64,000 nucleotides of DNA from Flexivirga caeni (GCF_003724155.1 NZ_RJJQ01000011.1:1-64000); one strand, 5' to 3'; shown: positions 8,045 through 18,040, counted from the first letter of the stretch. Numbers and translations: made by a program. Notes: a model not told the origin generated them from the sequence alone.

Positions 8045-8682
8045 GCGGCCGCGGACGCTGCGGCGAACGCCCGGTAGGCGCCGACGATCACGTCGACGCA
8101 CTGGTCGAGTTCGAACAACGGAGTGTTGAGTTCGAGGTGGTAGAGGTTCGAGTCGTTGATGTCCCGGCCGTAGAGATGCTGGACATACTTCGCGCGGGCC
8201 TCGTCGGTGCGGTGCTGGCGCTCGCGCGCGGTCGCCTCGTCGGCGTCGTAGTACTTCACGGCGGCGATGACACGCAGTTCCGGATCGCCATACAGCCGCA
8301 CACGCAACACCTCGGGGTGGGTGCCGTGCAGCGCGGCCGCTCCACCACGGCCGAGGATGACGGCACCGTCGGCGAGAGCGCCCTCCATCAGTTTGCTCGC
8401 CTCGACCCGGAACTCCTCGGTGGCGCCGCTCCGCGCGGACGCGAGGATCTCGGGGTCGCCCGTCACGGTGTCGGCGAGGGGAGCGAGGGCGGCGAAGAAC
8501 CGGTCGGCAAAACTCTGCTTGCGTTCGCCCTTCTCGGCCTCCTCGAGCGACACCTGCAGTTCCTCGGCGACCTTGCCGTCGATCGTGCGGTCCAGCAGCC
8601 GGAAGCCGAGCGCCTCCGCCACGCGGGGCGCGATGACGTTGCCGCCCGCGCCATACTGCGAAGAAATGGTGAGTCCAGGCAT
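8041..8682 (-). CDS. Cytidylate kinase-like family protein
   Basis: This 213-residue protein belongs to the cytidylate-kinase-like family. The start SSQYGAGGNVIAPRVAEALG is a P-loop variant (GAGGN instead of GxxxxGK[ST]), as in that family. It is followed by RLLDRTIDGKVAEEL and later GAVILGRGGAAALHG. Relatives are often small-molecule or nucleotide kinases of unknown substrate. The start has an AGGAG ribosome site. It is divergent from gatC and coupled to the methyltransferase downstream. Confidence 0.8.
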   Translation of the reverse strand: MPGLTISSQYGAGGNVIAPRVAEALGFRLLDRTIDGKVAEELQVSLEEAEKGERKQSFADRFFAALAPLADTVTGDPEILASARSGATEEFRVEASKLMEGALADGAVILGRGGAAALHGTHPEVLRVRLYGDPELRVIAAVKYYDADEATARERQHRTDEARAKYVQHLYGRDINDSNLYHLELNTPLFELDQCVDVIVGAYRAFAAASAAA

Positions 8683-8776
8683 GACGGTCTCCTAACTGAC
8701 GGGGAGTCTTTCATCGTCTTTCTATCATCGTCCTGTCTGGAGGTGGCCGCTGAGATCGGGCCCAGGCGGTCACGAA

Positions 8777-8790
8777 TAGACTTCGCTGCA
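8777..8790 (+). promoter_or_regulatory. Leaderless -10 box of gatCAB
   Basis: TAGACT (8777-8782) is separated by 7 nt from the gatC ATG at 8790, and no Shine-Dalgarno sequence precedes it. This suggests transcription starts at or next to the initiation codon. Confidence 0.55.
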
Positions 8791-9086
8791 TGTCTGCGCT
8801 CTCCCGCGACGAGGTAGCCCACGTCGCCATGCTCGCCCGCATCCAGCTCACCGACGGCGAACTCGACCGTCTCGCCGGTCAGTTGGACCAGATCGTCGGC
8901 TTCGTGGCCACGGTCGGGGAGATCGCCGCCGCCGACATACCGCCCATGTCGCACCCGCTGCCGCTGGAGAACGTCACGCGCGACGACGTCGTGCGCCCCA
9001 GCCTGACCCCGGCGGAGGCGCTGGCCGCCGCGCCGAAGGTGCAGGCCGAGCGCTTCGCCGTGCCGCGCATCCTGGACGAGGACTGA
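8790..9086 (+). CDS. gatC: Asp-tRNA(Asn)/Glu-tRNA(Gln) amidotransferase subunit C
   Basis: This 98-residue protein has the GatC pattern: [20 protein letters not shown] at the N-terminus and [14 protein letters not shown] later. GatC wraps around GatA and stabilises the GatCAB complex, which amidates mischarged Glu-tRNA(Gln) and Asp-tRNA(Asn) in the cytoplasm. It is the first gene of gatC-gatA-gatB, 7 bp before gatA. Confidence 0.96.
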   Translation: MSALSRDEVAHVAMLARIQLTDGELDRLAGQLDQIVGFVATVGEIAAADIPPMSHPLPLENVTRDDVVRPSLTPAEALAAAPKVQAERFAVPRILDED

Positions 9087-9093
9087 GGACCGC

Positions 9094-10611
9094 ATGACCG
9101 ACTACACCCGCCTGACCGCGGCGCAGCTCGCCGACGCCCTTGCCTCCGGCGAGACGACCTCAGTCGAGGTCACGCAGGCGCACCTGGACCGCATCGCCGA
9201 GGTCGACGGCGCCATCCACGCCTTCCTGCAGGTCGATGCCGAGGGGGCGCTCGCGGCGGCCCAGGGCGTCGACGAGGCACGCGCCGCCGGGGAGCCGCTT
9301 GGTCTGCTCGCCGGCGTGCCGATCGCGGTCAAGGACATATTGGCGACCAGAGGCCTGGAGACCACTGCCGGCAGCAAGATCCTGGCCGGCTGGATTCCGC
9401 CGTATGACGCGACCGTCGTCACCCGGCTACGCGCCGCCGGAATGCCGATCCTCGGCAAGACCAACATGGACGAGTTCGCCATGGGCAGCTCGACCGAGCA
9501 CTCGGCATACGGCCCGACGCACAACCCGTGGGCGCTCGACCGCATCCCCGGCGGGTCCGGCGGCGGCTCGGCCGCGGCGGTCGCCGCGTTCGAGGCGCCG
9601 CTCGCCATCGGCACGGACACCGGCGGCTCGATCCGCCAACCCGCCGCCGTCACCGGCACGGTCGGCACCAAACCGACGTATGGCGGGGTGTCGCGCTACG
9701 GCATCATCGCGCTGGCCAGCTCGCTGGACCAGGCCGGTCCGTGCACCCGCTCCGTCCTGGACGCGGCGCTGCTGCACGAGGTGATGGGCGGCCACGACCT
9801 GATGGACTCGACCTCGATCGACGCGCCGGTGCCGCCGGTGGTCGAAGCGGCTCGGCGCGGTGACGTCTCCGGCATGAAAATCGGTGTCATCAAAGAGATT
9901 TCGGGCGAGGGGTTTCAGCCCGGCATCAAGCGGCTCTTCGACGAGTCGGTGCAGTTGCTCGTCTCCCGTGGCGCCGAGGTCGTCGAGGTGACTTGCCCCA
10001 GCTTCGAGAAGGGGCTGGCTGCCTACTACCTGATCCTGCCGAGCGAGGCGAGCTCCAATCTGGCCCGCTTCGACGCGATGCGCTATGGCCTGCGGGTCGG
10101 TCCCGAGGGCGTCGAGCACCCCAGCGCCGAGCAGGTCATGGCTGCCACCCGCGAGGCCGGCTTCGGTGACGAGGTCAAGCGCCGGATCATCCTGGGCACC
10201 TACGCGTTGTCGGCCGGTTACTACGACGCCTACTACGGGCACGCGCAGAAGGTCCGCACGCTGATCGCGCGCGACTTCGCCGCGGCATACGAAAAGGTCG
10301 ACGTGCTCGTCACGCCGACGGCGCCCACCACGGCGTTCAAGCTCGGCGAGAAACTGGACGACCCGATGGCGATGTACCTCAACGACGTCGCCACCATCCC
10401 GGCGAACCTCGCCGGCATCCCCGGCATGTCTATCCCCAACGGTCTCGCGGCCGAGGACGGCCTGCCCAGTGGGTTCCAGATCCTGGCTCCGGCCACCAAG
10501 GACGAGCGGCTCTACGAAGTCGCGGCGGCCCTGGAGGCTGCCCTGCACGATTCGTGGGGTGCCCCGATCCTGGCGCAAGCACCGGCCCTCGCAGGGAAGG
10601 CGGACAACTGA
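9094..10611 (+). CDS. gatA: Asp-tRNA(Asn)/Glu-tRNA(Gln) amidotransferase subunit A
   Basis: This 505-residue amidase-signature protein releases ammonia from glutamine for GatB. The Ser-cisSer-Lys triad is intact: K80 in PIAVKDI, S155 in [10 protein letters not shown] and S179 in [10 protein letters not shown]. The length is normal. Its TGA overlaps the gatB ATG by one base, so the subunits are made stoichiometrically. Confidence 0.97.
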   Translation: MTDYTRLTAAQLADALASGETTSVEVTQAHLDRIAEVDGAIHAFLQVDAEGALAAAQGVDEARAAGEPLGLLAGVPIAVKDILATRGLETTAGSKILAGWIPPYDATVVTRLRAAGMPILGKTNMDEFAMGSSTEHSAYGPTHNPWALDRIPGGSGGGSAAAVAAFEAPLAIGTDTGGSIRQPAAVTGTVGTKPTYGGVSRYGIIALASSLDQAGPCTRSVLDAALLHEVMGGHDLMDSTSIDAPVPPVVEAARRGDVSGMKIGVIKEISGEGFQPGIKRLFDESVQLLVSRGAEVVEVTCPSFEKGLAAYYLILPSEASSNLARFDAMRYGLRVGPEGVEHPSAEQVMAATREAGFGDEVKRRIILGTYALSAGYYDAYYGHAQKVRTLIARDFAAAYEKVDVLVTPTAPTTAFKLGEKLDDPMAMYLNDVATIPANLAGIPGMSIPNGLAAEDGLPSGFQILAPATKDERLYEVAAALEAALHDSWGAPILAQAPALAGKADN

Positions 10612-12125
10612 TGGCTGACGCAGTGGTCGACTACGACGAGGCGCTCACCAGGTACGACCCGGTGATGGGTTTCGAGGTGCACGTCGAACTCAACACCGAC
10701 ACCAAGATGTTCTGCGGATGCGCGACCGTCTTTGGCGCAGAACCGAATTCGCACGTCTGCCCGGTGTGCCTCGGCCTGCCCGGAGCGCTTCCGGTGGTCA
10801 ACGGCAAGGCGGTCGAGTCGGCGATCCGGCTCGGCTTGGCGCTCAACTGCGGCATCGCCGAGTGGTGCCGCTTCGCCCGGAAGAACTACTTCTATCCGGA
10901 CATGCCGAAGAACTTCCAGACCAGCCAGTATGACGAGCCGATCTGCTTCGACGGCTACCTCGACGTGGAGATCCCGGCTGCCTCCGGTGACGGCACCGAG
11001 ACGTTCCGCGTCGAGATCGAGCGAGCGCACATGGAGGAGGACACCGGCAAGTCGCTGCACGTCGGTGGCGCCACGGGCCGCATCCAGGGCGCCGAATATT
11101 CCCTGGTCGACTTCAACCGCGCCGGCATACCGCTCATCGAGATCGTCACGAAACCCATTGAGGGCGCTGGAGATCGGGCGCCGGAGATCGCCCGGGCGTA
11201 TGTCGCGACGCTTCGCGACCTGGTCAAGGCCCTCGACATCAGCGACGTGAAAATGGAGCAGGGGTCGGTGCGCTGCGACGCCAACGTGTCACTGCGTCCG
11301 ATCGGCACCGAGAAGCTCGGCACCCGTACCGAGACGAAGAACGTCAACTCGCTGCGGTCGATCGAGCGCGCGGTGCGCTACGAGATCAGCCGCCAGGCAG
11401 CGATTCTCGACGACGGCGGCTCCATCACCCAGGAGACCCGGCACTGGCACGAGGACACCGGCGTCACCACGGCCGGCCGCCCCAAGTCGGACGCCGACGA
11501 CTACCGATACTTCCCCGAGCCCGACCTGGTGCCCGTCGCGCCGGCTGCCGAGCGCGTCGAGGAGTTACGTGGCACGTTGCCAGAGCCGCCGGCCCAGCGT
11601 CGCAAGCGGCTCCAATCCGACTGGGGTTACAGCGATCTGGAGATGCGCGACGTCATCAATGCCGGCGCGATCGACCTGATCGACGAGTCGGTCGCGGCCG
11701 GCGCGTCACCCGCCGGTGCCCGCAAGTGGTGGACCGGCGAGCTCGCCCGGCGCGCGAATGCCGAGGGCAAGGCGATCGACGAATTCAACGTCACCCCGGC
11801 ACATGTCGCCGAGCTCGACGGCCTGGTCAAGGCCGGCCGGCTCAACGACTCGATGGCCCGCCAGGTCCTCGACGGTGTGATCGACGGCGAGGGCTCACCG
11901 ACCGAGGTCGCCGACGCACGGGGGCTGGAACTCGTCAAGGACGACGGTGCTCTCGAAGCCGCCGTGGACAAGGTCATCGCGGCCAACGAGGCGATCGCCG
12001 CCAAGGTCCGCGACGGCAAGCTCAACGCGGCCGGCGCGCTGATCGGGCAGGTGATGAAGGAGCTGAAGGGCCAGGCCGACGCCGCCAAGGCACGGGAGCT
12101 GATCCTCGTCAAGCTGACCTCCTGA
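10611..12125 (+). CDS. gatB: Asp-tRNA(Asn)/Glu-tRNA(Gln) amidotransferase subunit B
   Basis: This 504-residue GatB binds the mischarged tRNA and uses ATP and channelled ammonia to amidate it. The Cys cluster is seen as C35/C37 and C50/C53 (FCGCATV and HVCPVCLG), together with YFPEPDL in the catalytic cradle. A C-terminal helical tail domain follows, related to YqeY. The start at 10611 is fixed by the TGATG overlap with gatA. Confidence 0.97.
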   Translation: MADAVVDYDEALTRYDPVMGFEVHVELNTDTKMFCGCATVFGAEPNSHVCPVCLGLPGALPVVNGKAVESAIRLGLALNCGIAEWCRFARKNYFYPDMPKNFQTSQYDEPICFDGYLDVEIPAASGDGTETFRVEIERAHMEEDTGKSLHVGGATGRIQGAEYSLVDFNRAGIPLIEIVTKPIEGAGDRAPEIARAYVATLRDLVKALDISDVKMEQGSVRCDANVSLRPIGTEKLGTRTETKNVNSLRSIERAVRYEISRQAAILDDGGSITQETRHWHEDTGVTTAGRPKSDADDYRYFPEPDLVPVAPAAERVEELRGTLPEPPAQRRKRLQSDWGYSDLEMRDVINAGAIDLIDESVAAGASPAGARKWWTGELARRANAEGKAIDEFNVTPAHVAELDGLVKAGRLNDSMARQVLDGVIDGEGSPTEVADARGLELVKDDGALEAAVDKVIAANEAIAAKVRDGKLNAAGALIGQVMKELKGQADAAKARELILVKLTS

Positions 12126-12341
12126 GCGGGGCGGCACCGTCCCTCGCAGAGGTTGGACGTCGGCTACGCCGCCGTCCCGGGCGCATTCCGCTTCGCTCCG
12201 CTAGCGCTCCGCTGCGCTGCATCGGCCCGGGCCGACGACGCAACCGACGCCGTGCGTGGCGTGGTCGGCCGGCTTCGTCGTGGGTTGGTCACCGCCGTAT
12301 CGGTGGGTGGCCCCGCGGTCCGGCGGGCGGGGAGGCCTGGC

Positions 12342-12354
12342 TAAGTTCGGGGCC
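12342..12354 (+). promoter_or_regulatory. Leaderless -10 box of the 2-hydroxyacid dehydrogenase gene
   Basis: TAAGTT (12342-12347) lies 7 nt before ATG 12355. The 12126-12341 gap shows only a GC-rich stretch (CGGCCCGGGCCG near 12223) and no convincing gene. Confidence 0.5.
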
Positions 12355-13284
12355 ATGACTGTCGTGTCGTTGCCCGAGGAGCGGTGGGTTGCCGAGTTGG
12401 CGGATCTTGACGGGGTGGAGCTGGTCTGCTGGGACATGAGCAGCGCGCCGCCGCGAGACGACATCGAGGTGGTGGTGCCGCCATACATGGGCGTTTCGGA
12501 GCGGTTCGCCCGGTTCGCCGAGGTGCCCAAGCTGCGGGCCGTGCAACTGGTGACGGCCGGTTTCGAGACTGCACTGCCCTACCTGCCCGACGGCGTGGTG
12601 CTCGCCAACGGCCGCGGCATCCACGACACGTCCACGGCCGAACTCGCCGTCGGGCTCGCCATCGCCGCGCAGCGCGGCATACCGCAGGCTGTGCGTGCGC
12701 AGGAACACGGGGAGTGGCAACGCATGGCCGGCCTCCCGTCGCTCGCCGACCGGCACGCACTGATCATCGGCTACGGCTCGATCGGCGCGCAGATCGCCCG
12801 TCGTCTCGAGCCGATGGAGGTTTCGATCACGGCTGTTGCGTCGACCGCGCGCGGCGGGGACGACATCGTCGACGCCGTGCACGGCGTCGACGAGTTGCCG
12901 GAGCTACTGCCCGATCACGACGTCGTCTTCCTGATCCTGCCGCTCACCGATGCGACCCGGCACCTCGTCGACGCCGCATTCCTGGCGCGCATGCCGCGGA
13001 ACTCGTTGCTGGTCAACGTTGCTCGCGGCGGCGTCGTCGACACGGACGCGCTGGTGGAGGCGTGTCGGGCGGGTCACGTGCGCGCGGCGCTCGACGTCAC
13101 CGACCCGGAGCCGCTGCCCGAGGACCACCCGCTGTGGACCACCGAGGGTGCCCTCATCACGCCGCACGTCGGCGGGGCCACCACCGCCTTCGAACCTCGT
13201 GCGCTGCGCTTCCTGCGCACCGCGCTCGCCGGATACGTGAGCGACGGCACGTTGCGCACCGCCGTCGCGACCGGCGCGAAGTGA
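12355..13284 (+). CDS. D-2-hydroxyacid dehydrogenase family protein
   Basis: This protein of about 309 residues has the NAD-binding motif ALIIGYGSIGAQIARRLEP. It also has the catalytic Arg block (LVNVARGGVVDTDAL), the Glu region (ALDVTDPEPLPEDHPL) and the terminal His in ITPHVGG. It belongs to the SerA/GhrA/LdhA superfamily. It has no ACT or intervening domain and is too short to be canonical SerA. The substrate is probably a 2-keto or 2-hydroxy acid, not determinable here. The frame is open upstream to 12256, but a leaderless start at 12355 fits family alignments. Confidence 0.88.
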   Translation: MTVVSLPEERWVAELADLDGVELVCWDMSSAPPRDDIEVVVPPYMGVSERFARFAEVPKLRAVQLVTAGFETALPYLPDGVVLANGRGIHDTSTAELAVGLAIAAQRGIPQAVRAQEHGEWQRMAGLPSLADRHALIIGYGSIGAQIARRLEPMEVSITAVASTARGGDDIVDAVHGVDELPELLPDHDVVFLILPLTDATRHLVDAAFLARMPRNSLLVNVARGGVVDTDALVEACRAGHVRAALDVTDPEPLPEDHPLWTTEGALITPHVGGATTAFEPRALRFLRTALAGYVSDGTLRTAVATGAK

Positions 13285-13365
13285 CATGCTGCAGACCATG
13301 CGCGAACGTACTGAGCCGTTGCCGGCCCGCGGGTATGACGAAGCCCGGCCCGGGAACGGGTGGCT

Positions 13366-13872
13366 ATGAACGCCGCAAGCCGGCAGTTGGTGCTGCTCCG
13401 GCACGCCAAGGCCGCCGATCCCAGTAGTGCCACGGATCACGAACGCCCGCTCACCGAGCGCGGCAGAGCCGATGCACGCACGATGGGCCACTGGCTCAAG
13501 CGGCAGGGGGTGCGGGTCGACCTGGTGCTCTGCTCGACTGCGGTGCGCACCCGGGAGACCTGGGCCGAACTCGTCGAGAGCAGTGGGCTCGGAGCCCTCG
13601 TCGATCACGACCCTCGCATCTACAACGCGTCCGTCGAGCGGCTCCTGGGCGTGGTCGCGCAGGACGGCCACTCGGCTCGCTCCATCGCGCTGGTCGGGCA
13701 CGCTCCCGGCGTTCCCGGTCTCGCCGCGACGCTCACCGGCGGCGATGCGGCCCTCGACGACGGCTTCCCGACCTGCACGGCGGCCATCATCGAGGTCGAC
13801 GTGCCGTGGAAGGACCTCGCACCTGGCACGGGCAGGCTGGTGGCGACCCACACAGCACGATCGTCCGATTGA
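13366..13872 (+). CDS. SixA-like histidine phosphatase
   Basis: This 168-residue member of the histidine phosphatase superfamily has the RHG-variant motif [10 protein letters not shown], where the phospho-accepting His follows Arg. It also has [10 protein letters not shown] and a late catalytic His in [13 protein letters not shown]. coli SixA dephosphorylates a phosphohistidine protein. Actinobacterial homologues have mostly unknown targets. A GTG at 13360 is an alternative start. It lies 46 bp before ilvD on the same strand. Confidence 0.85.
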   Translation: MNAASRQLVLLRHAKAADPSSATDHERPLTERGRADARTMGHWLKRQGVRVDLVLCSTAVRTRETWAELVESSGLGALVDHDPRIYNASVERLLGVVAQDGHSARSIALVGHAPGVPGLAATLTGGDAALDDGFPTCTAAIIEVDVPWKDLAPGTGRLVATHTARSSD

Positions 13873-13906
13873 TGGGACCGGCGTCCCATTCCGTGGACAT
13901 TCGCCG

Positions 13907-13918
13907 TACGCTGGGGCC
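13907..13918 (+). promoter_or_regulatory. Leaderless -10 box of ilvD
   Basis: TACGCT (13907-13912) is followed by 6 nt and the ilvD ATG at 13919, without a ribosome binding site. It gives ilvD its own promoter separate from the phosphatase gene. Confidence 0.5.
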
Positions 13919-15772
13919 ATGCCAGCATTGAGGTCCCGGACCACCACTTTCGGCCGTGCCGCGGCCGGCGCCCGCTCTCTGTGGCGTGCGACCGGCATGA
14001 CGGAAGGCGACTTCGGCAAGCCGATCGTCGCGATCGCGAACTCCTACACGCAGTTCGTGCCCGGTCACGTCCATCTCAAGGACGTCGGTGAGATCGTCGC
14101 CGAAGGTGTTCGTGCCGCCGGTGGCGTGCCGCGCGAGTTCAACACGATCGCGGTCGACGACGGCATCGCGATGGGGCACGGCGGCATGCTCTACTCCCTG
14201 CCGAGTCGCGAGATCATCGCGGACTCGGTCGAATACATGGTCAACGCGCACACCGCAGATGCGCTGGTGTGCATCTCCAACTGCGACAAGATCACTCCGG
14301 GCATGCTGAACGCCGCGATGCGGCTGAACGTCCCGACCGTGTTCGTCTCCGGCGGCCCGATGGAGGCTGGCAAGACGGTCTCGGTCGATGGAGTCGTGCA
14401 CCCGTCCTCCGACCTGATCACCTCGATCTCGGCCTCGGCCAACGACAACGTCGACGACGAGACGCTCGCCAAGGTCGAGGAGAGCGCCTGCCCGACCTGC
14501 GGCAGCTGCTCGGGCATGTTCACAGCCAACTCGATGAACTGCCTGACCGAGGCACTCGGCCTCGCTCTGCCGGGCAACGGCTCGACCCTGGCCACTCACG
14601 CCGCACGCCGCGCACTCTTCGAGCGCGCCGGCCGCGTCGTGGTCGACCTGGCCAAGCGCTACTACGAGCAGGACGACCACTCGGCACTGCCGCGCAACAT
14701 CGCGACCTCCGCGGCGTTCCGCAACGCCATGGCACTGGACGTGGCGATGGGCGGTTCGACCAACACGGTGCTGCACATCCTGGCCGCCGCCCAGGAAGGC
14801 GAGGTCAAGGACTTCGACCTGGCCGTCATCGACGAGATCAGCCGGCGGGTGCCATGCCTCGCCAAGGTGGCGCCCAACTCGTTCTTCCACATGGAGGACG
14901 TGCACCGGGCCGGCGGCATACCCGCGATCCTGGGCGAGTTGCGCCGAGCCGGCCTCTTGGAGGCCGACGTCACCACGGTCCACGCATCGACGCTCGAGGA
15001 GTGGCTCGACGACTGGGACATCCGCTCGGGCTTGGCAAGCGACGAGGCGATCGAGTTGTTCCACGCCGCGCCCGGCGGGGTGCGCACGGTCGAGCCGTTC
15101 TCGACGGAGAACCGCTGGTCCGGTCTGGACACCGATGCCGCCAACGGCTGCATCCACGACAAGGAGCACGCCTACACCGCCGAGGGCGGGCTGGCCATCC
15201 TGCGCGGCAACCTGGCCGTCGACGGCGCGGTCATCAAGACTGCCGGCGTCGAGGAGGAGTTGTGGCACTTCGAGGGGCCCGCCCGGGTCGTCGACTCCCA
15301 GGAAGAGGCCGTCGAGGTCATCCTGAACAAGGTCGTCCAGCCGGGTGAGGTGCTGGTCGTGCGCTACGAGGGCCCCGCGGGTGGTCCGGGCATGCAGGAG
15401 ATGCTGCACCCGACCGCATTCCTGAAGGGCACCGGCCTGGGGAAGGTGTGCGCCCTGATCACCGACGGCCGGTTCTCCGGCGGGTCGAGCGGCCTGTGCG
15501 TCGGCCACATCTCCCCGGAGGCGGCCTCCGGCGGCGCCATCGGGCTGGTCCGCGACGGTGACCCGATCCGGATCGACGTCATCAGCCGCACGCTGCAATT
15601 GCAGATCGACGACGCCGAACTCGAGCGCCGTCGCGCTGAGATGGAGGCGTCCGAGAACCCTTGGCAGCCGAAGGTGCGTGACCGCGTGGTCTCCAAGGCG
15701 CTGCAGGCGTATGCCGCCATGGCGACGTCCGCGGACCGCGGCGCGATCCGCGAGGTGCCGACCAGGCGCTGA
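13919..15772 (+). CDS. ilvD: Dihydroxy-acid dehydratase
   Basis: This 617-residue IlvD/Edd-family enzyme carries out the third common step of valine and isoleucine synthesis, dehydrating 2,3-dihydroxy acids to 2-keto acids. Fe-S ligand and family motifs are seen: [12 protein letters not shown] and [22 protein letters not shown]-terminal motif [18 protein letters not shown] follows. A far longer open frame begins at 13427, but homology and the promoter place the start at 13919. Confidence 0.96.
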   Translation: MPALRSRTTTFGRAAAGARSLWRATGMTEGDFGKPIVAIANSYTQFVPGHVHLKDVGEIVAEGVRAAGGVPREFNTIAVDDGIAMGHGGMLYSLPSREIIADSVEYMVNAHTADALVCISNCDKITPGMLNAAMRLNVPTVFVSGGPMEAGKTVSVDGVVHPSSDLITSISASANDNVDDETLAKVEESACPTCGSCSGMFTANSMNCLTEALGLALPGNGSTLATHAARRALFERAGRVVVDLAKRYYEQDDHSALPRNIATSAAFRNAMALDVAMGGSTNTVLHILAAAQEGEVKDFDLAVIDEISRRVPCLAKVAPNSFFHMEDVHRAGGIPAILGELRRAGLLEADVTTVHASTLEEWLDDWDIRSGLASDEAIELFHAAPGGVRTVEPFSTENRWSGLDTDAANGCIHDKEHAYTAEGGLAILRGNLAVDGAVIKTAGVEEELWHFEGPARVVDSQEEAVEVILNKVVQPGEVLVVRYEGPAGGPGMQEMLHPTAFLKGTGLGKVCALITDGRFSGGSSGLCVGHISPEAASGGAIGLVRDGDPIRIDVISRTLQLQIDDAELERRRAEMEASENPWQPKVRDRVVSKALQAYAAMATSADRGAIREVPTRR

Positions 15773-15781
15773 GCGCACTCG

Positions 15782-15874
15782 CCGAGCGGGGTACATCGTC
15801 ATCGAGCGGGGTACATCCACGGTCCGGAATGGTCCACGGATGTACCCCGCTCGGGCGTGTTGTACCCCGCTCGG
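15782..15874. repeat. Doubled inverted repeat, family 1, copy 2
   Basis: Forward arms CCGAGCGGGGTACA (15782) and TCGAGCGGGGTACA (15802) are mirrored by TGTACCCCGCTCGG starting at 15841 and 15861. Both pairs are phased by exactly 20 bp, and the element is 93 bp. It fills the gap between convergent ilvD and GNAT genes, so it could fold as a bidirectional terminator-like hairpin, but it lacks a T tract. Confidence 0.9.
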
Positions 15875-15885
15875 TGGTGGTGTGG

Positions 15886-16347
15886 TCAGAGTTCGAGCTG
15901 CATGAAGCGGTCCGTGGTGGTGAACCCGAGCGACTCGTAGAGGTTGATCGCGATGTCGTTGCCGCCGAAGACGTGCAGCGACAGCGCGCGATAGCCGTTG
16001 TCGCGCGCCCACTGTGCCGCGGCCTGCATGATGGCACGGCCGTAGCCTTTACCGCGTGCCGCGGGCTCGACCTGGATGTCGTAGATGAACGCCGTGTCCG
16101 GTGCGCCGCCCCGCGGAGCCATCCACAGCCGCCCGACGCGTGCGCCGGCGTCGTCCTCGCCGATGAAGATCTCGTGCCCGGGGCAGAGGCGATCGTCCGG
16201 GAATAGTTGCGCGGTCTCGCGTTCGGACTGACGCAGTGCCTCGTCCAGCGGGATGCCGCCGTTGCGGTGCTTGTCCTCGGCGTACTCCCGACGCGTGGTG
16301 TCGATGTATGCCGGGAGCTCGTCGTCGGTGATCGGTCGGATGTTCAC
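15886..16347 (-). CDS. GNAT-family N-acetyltransferase
   Basis: This 153-residue protein has the acetyl-CoA binding motif A: IYDIQVEPAARGKGYGRAIM with R-x-x-G-x-G/A. It ends with ALSLHVFGGNDIAINLYESL, typical of GNAT motif B. The substrate is unknown. The GTG at 16347 is preceded on the minus strand by TAGAGT and 6 nt, so it is probably leaderless. Confidence 0.9.
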   Translation of the reverse strand: MNIRPITDDELPAYIDTTRREYAEDKHRNGGIPLDEALRQSERETAQLFPDDRLCPGHEIFIGEDDAGARVGRLWMAPRGGAPDTAFIYDIQVEPAARGKGYGRAIMQAAAQWARDNGYRALSLHVFGGNDIAINLYESLGFTTTDRFMQLEL

Positions 16348-16385
16348 GACCGGACTCTAGCCCCGGCGGGGGCGAAGCCGGCCGA

Positions 16386-17648
16386 TCAGTACGACTTGGG
16401 ATCGGTGTGCGCGGAGTCGGCGGAGATCGCCGCGTCATGGTGGCAGTGGTGGTGGCGGTGCGCGGGCTTCGTCGGGCTGTCGATGTGCTCGGCCAGCCAG
16501 CGCATCGCCTTGGGAAGCTCACGATCCCAGGTGGCGAAGTTGTGGCCGCCGGACTTCAGGATGGCCGCAGTGACGGACATCGGCGGCTTGACCTCGTGCA
16601 AGAAGCGCATCGTCTCCTCGTAACCCTCGTCCTTGTTCGTCTCCTGCTTGCTGATTGTCACGTACAACGACGCCGGGGGGATGGGCCGGTGCCGCAGGAG
16701 CCACCGCATGTCGTTTTCGTGCTGCAGCTGCAGCGAACCGCCGAACAAGTTGCCGGCCGTCCCCCCGTTGAGCGCGTGGTAATAGCCGGAGAGCGAGACG
16801 CCGCCGGCGTAGACCGACGGTTCGGCCATCGCGAGCTTCGCGGCGCAGTAACCTCCGGTCGAGTCGCCGATCACGCCCCAGTGCCCGGGCTGGACTCGCA
16901 AACCGTGCTCGACCGCACTGATCAATTCGTGCCCGAGGAAAGTCTCGGCCTGGGGCCCGTTCGCGATGTTGGTGCACTCGGTGTCGCGCGGCGGGGCTGC
17001 GGTCGACCGCAGCATGACGTAGATCATCGGTTTGGCTTCGTGCGCCCGAACCATGGCGAGCGCCCGGCTCGGGTAGTCCATGATGTCGACGAGATTCTGC
17101 GCCGATCCTGGATACCCGGTGAGCGTCTCGACGGCGGGAAAGCGGAAGTGGGCATACTTCGGGGAGAAGTACTGCGGCGGCAGGTAGATGAATGCCTGGT
17201 TGCTGAGGCCGGAGCCGTAGCCGCTGATGATCGCCGACTGAATCTCGCCGCGCGTGTCGCGCTGCGCGGGCGTCGACCAGTTGGTCGCGCCGAGCAGGCG
17301 CAGCACGCCGGTTTGCGTGCCGATGGAGTTCTCGGCGACGCGGAGTACGACGGTCGCTGCCCCGCGGTGCTTGTGGCCGGTGTGCGCTCCGTACTGCGCG
17401 ACTATCGGCGGCGTGTGGTCGGTGCCGAACAGGTCACTCCACGAGGTATAGAACTGCCCGTAGTTGTTGGCGAGGACGCCGACCAGTGCCACGGTGACGA
17501 CCTGCCCGAGAATCAGCAGGAAGAATCTGATGATGGCGCGCACCGCGAGAGGCCCGCGCAGTCGTGACCACACGAAGACCGTCACGAGCGGGATCAACAC
17601 TGCCGCGCACGCCAGCGTGACCCATAACGTCGTGCCCATCAGTGCCAT
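16386..17648 (-). CDS. Membrane-anchored alpha/beta-hydrolase esterase (esterase D / mycolyltransferase-like)
   Basis: The protein of about 420 residues has N-terminal membrane segments (about residues 5-70: TLWVTLACAAVLIPLVTVFV and IIRFFLLILGQVVTVALVGV). An extracellular esterase domain of the Esterase (PF00756) type follows. The nucleophile elbow is GVIGDSTGGYCAAK, and the catalytic His is probably in LKSGGHNFATWD. A His-rich tail (HRHHHCHHD) may bind metal. Related actinobacterial proteins include antigen-85-like acyltransferases, so a cell-envelope role is plausible but unproven. ATG 17648 follows GAGG at a fair distance; ATG 17639 is an alternative. The gene diverges from the ilvB leader. 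Confidence 0.8.
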   Translation of the reverse strand: MALMGTTLWVTLACAAVLIPLVTVFVWSRLRGPLAVRAIIRFFLLILGQVVTVALVGVLANNYGQFYTSWSDLFGTDHTPPIVAQYGAHTGHKHRGAATVVLRVAENSIGTQTGVLRLLGATNWSTPAQRDTRGEIQSAIISGYGSGLSNQAFIYLPPQYFSPKYAHFRFPAVETLTGYPGSAQNLVDIMDYPSRALAMVRAHEAKPMIYVMLRSTAAPPRDTECTNIANGPQAETFLGHELISAVEHGLRVQPGHWGVIGDSTGGYCAAKLAMAEPSVYAGGVSLSGYYHALNGGTAGNLFGGSLQLQHENDMRWLLRHRPIPPASLYVTISKQETNKDEGYEETMRFLHEVKPPMSVTAAILKSGGHNFATWDRELPKAMRWLAEHIDSPTKPAHRHHHCHHDAAISADSAHTDPKSY

Positions 17649-17873
17649 TTCGGAAACCTCGCCCCCAAACGAATACATGCAGCCTATGCAGAGCGGCGCG
17701 TGAGACTGGGTATTGGCCTCGGTGCGCGTGTTCTCGACCCCTTCGGATCCAGATGATAGTGACACTTGGCGCTGGACGTTGCCTGGTGGGTTTCTGGGAG
17801 CACTGTCAGATGCCGCGCCACCGCGTATGGCGCGGGTCACATGTCCGGAATGCAAGACGCTCATCTCAGAATG

Positions 17874-17909
17874 TTGACGCCCACGCGGTCCGCCGACGAC
17901 ACTGGAGCG
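17874..17909 (+). promoter_or_regulatory. Promoter of the ilvBNC leader
   Basis: TTGACG (17874-17879), an 18-nt spacer and GACACT (17898-17903) lie 6 nt before the leader GTG at 17910. The leader transcript would be leaderless or nearly so. The upstream part of the gap (17649-17873) has no recognised gene. Confidence 0.6.
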
Positions 17910-17948
17910 GTGGCACGGATTCTCGTACTTCTCAGGCGCGCAAGCTGA
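17910..17948 (+). CDS. ilvBNC leader peptide (MARILVLLRRAS)
   Basis: The 12-residue ORF has codons GTG GCA CGG ATT CTC GTA CTT CTC AGG CGC GCA AGC TGA. It holds a run Ile-Leu-Val-Leu-Leu, exactly the amino acids made by the pathway downstream. It is followed 21 bp later by a strong terminator, then ilvB. The arrangement matches transcription attenuation described for ilvBNC in corynebacteria. Stalling on Ile/Leu/Val codons should favour an alternative fold and readthrough. Confidence 0.82.
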   Translation: MARILVLLRRAS

Positions 17949-17969
17949 TTCATTCGGCTCGCGCGCTGA

Positions 17970-18006
17970 CCCTCACCACCCGGATTCCGGGCTGAGGGTT
18001 TTTTTA
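17970..18006 (+). terminator. ilvBNC attenuator terminator
   Basis: CCCTCA and CCCGG pair with CCGGG and TGAGGG, followed by seven T residues (17999-18005). An earlier competing stem pairs GCGCGCAAGC (about 17937-17946), overlapping the end of the leader ORF, with GCTCGCGCGC (about 17957-17966). This gives the two-hairpin layout of an attenuator. Confidence 0.85.
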
Positions 18007-18040
18007 TGCGCGAGCGTGCTCCGACGGTAAGGACAGCAAG

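Noticed and set aside
12355-13284. Canonical SerA (3-phosphoglycerate dehydrogenase)
   Set aside because: Too short and without ACT or intervening domains; only the shared dehydrogenase core is present.
15782-15874. CRISPR array
   Set aside because: Repeats are mirrored rather than tandem, units are only about 13 bp, and there are no cas genes in the window.
13787-16012. Very long antisense open frame opposite ilvD
   Set aside because: It mirrors the codon structure of ilvD (high G+C at third positions), has no recognisable domain and spans several unrelated genes.
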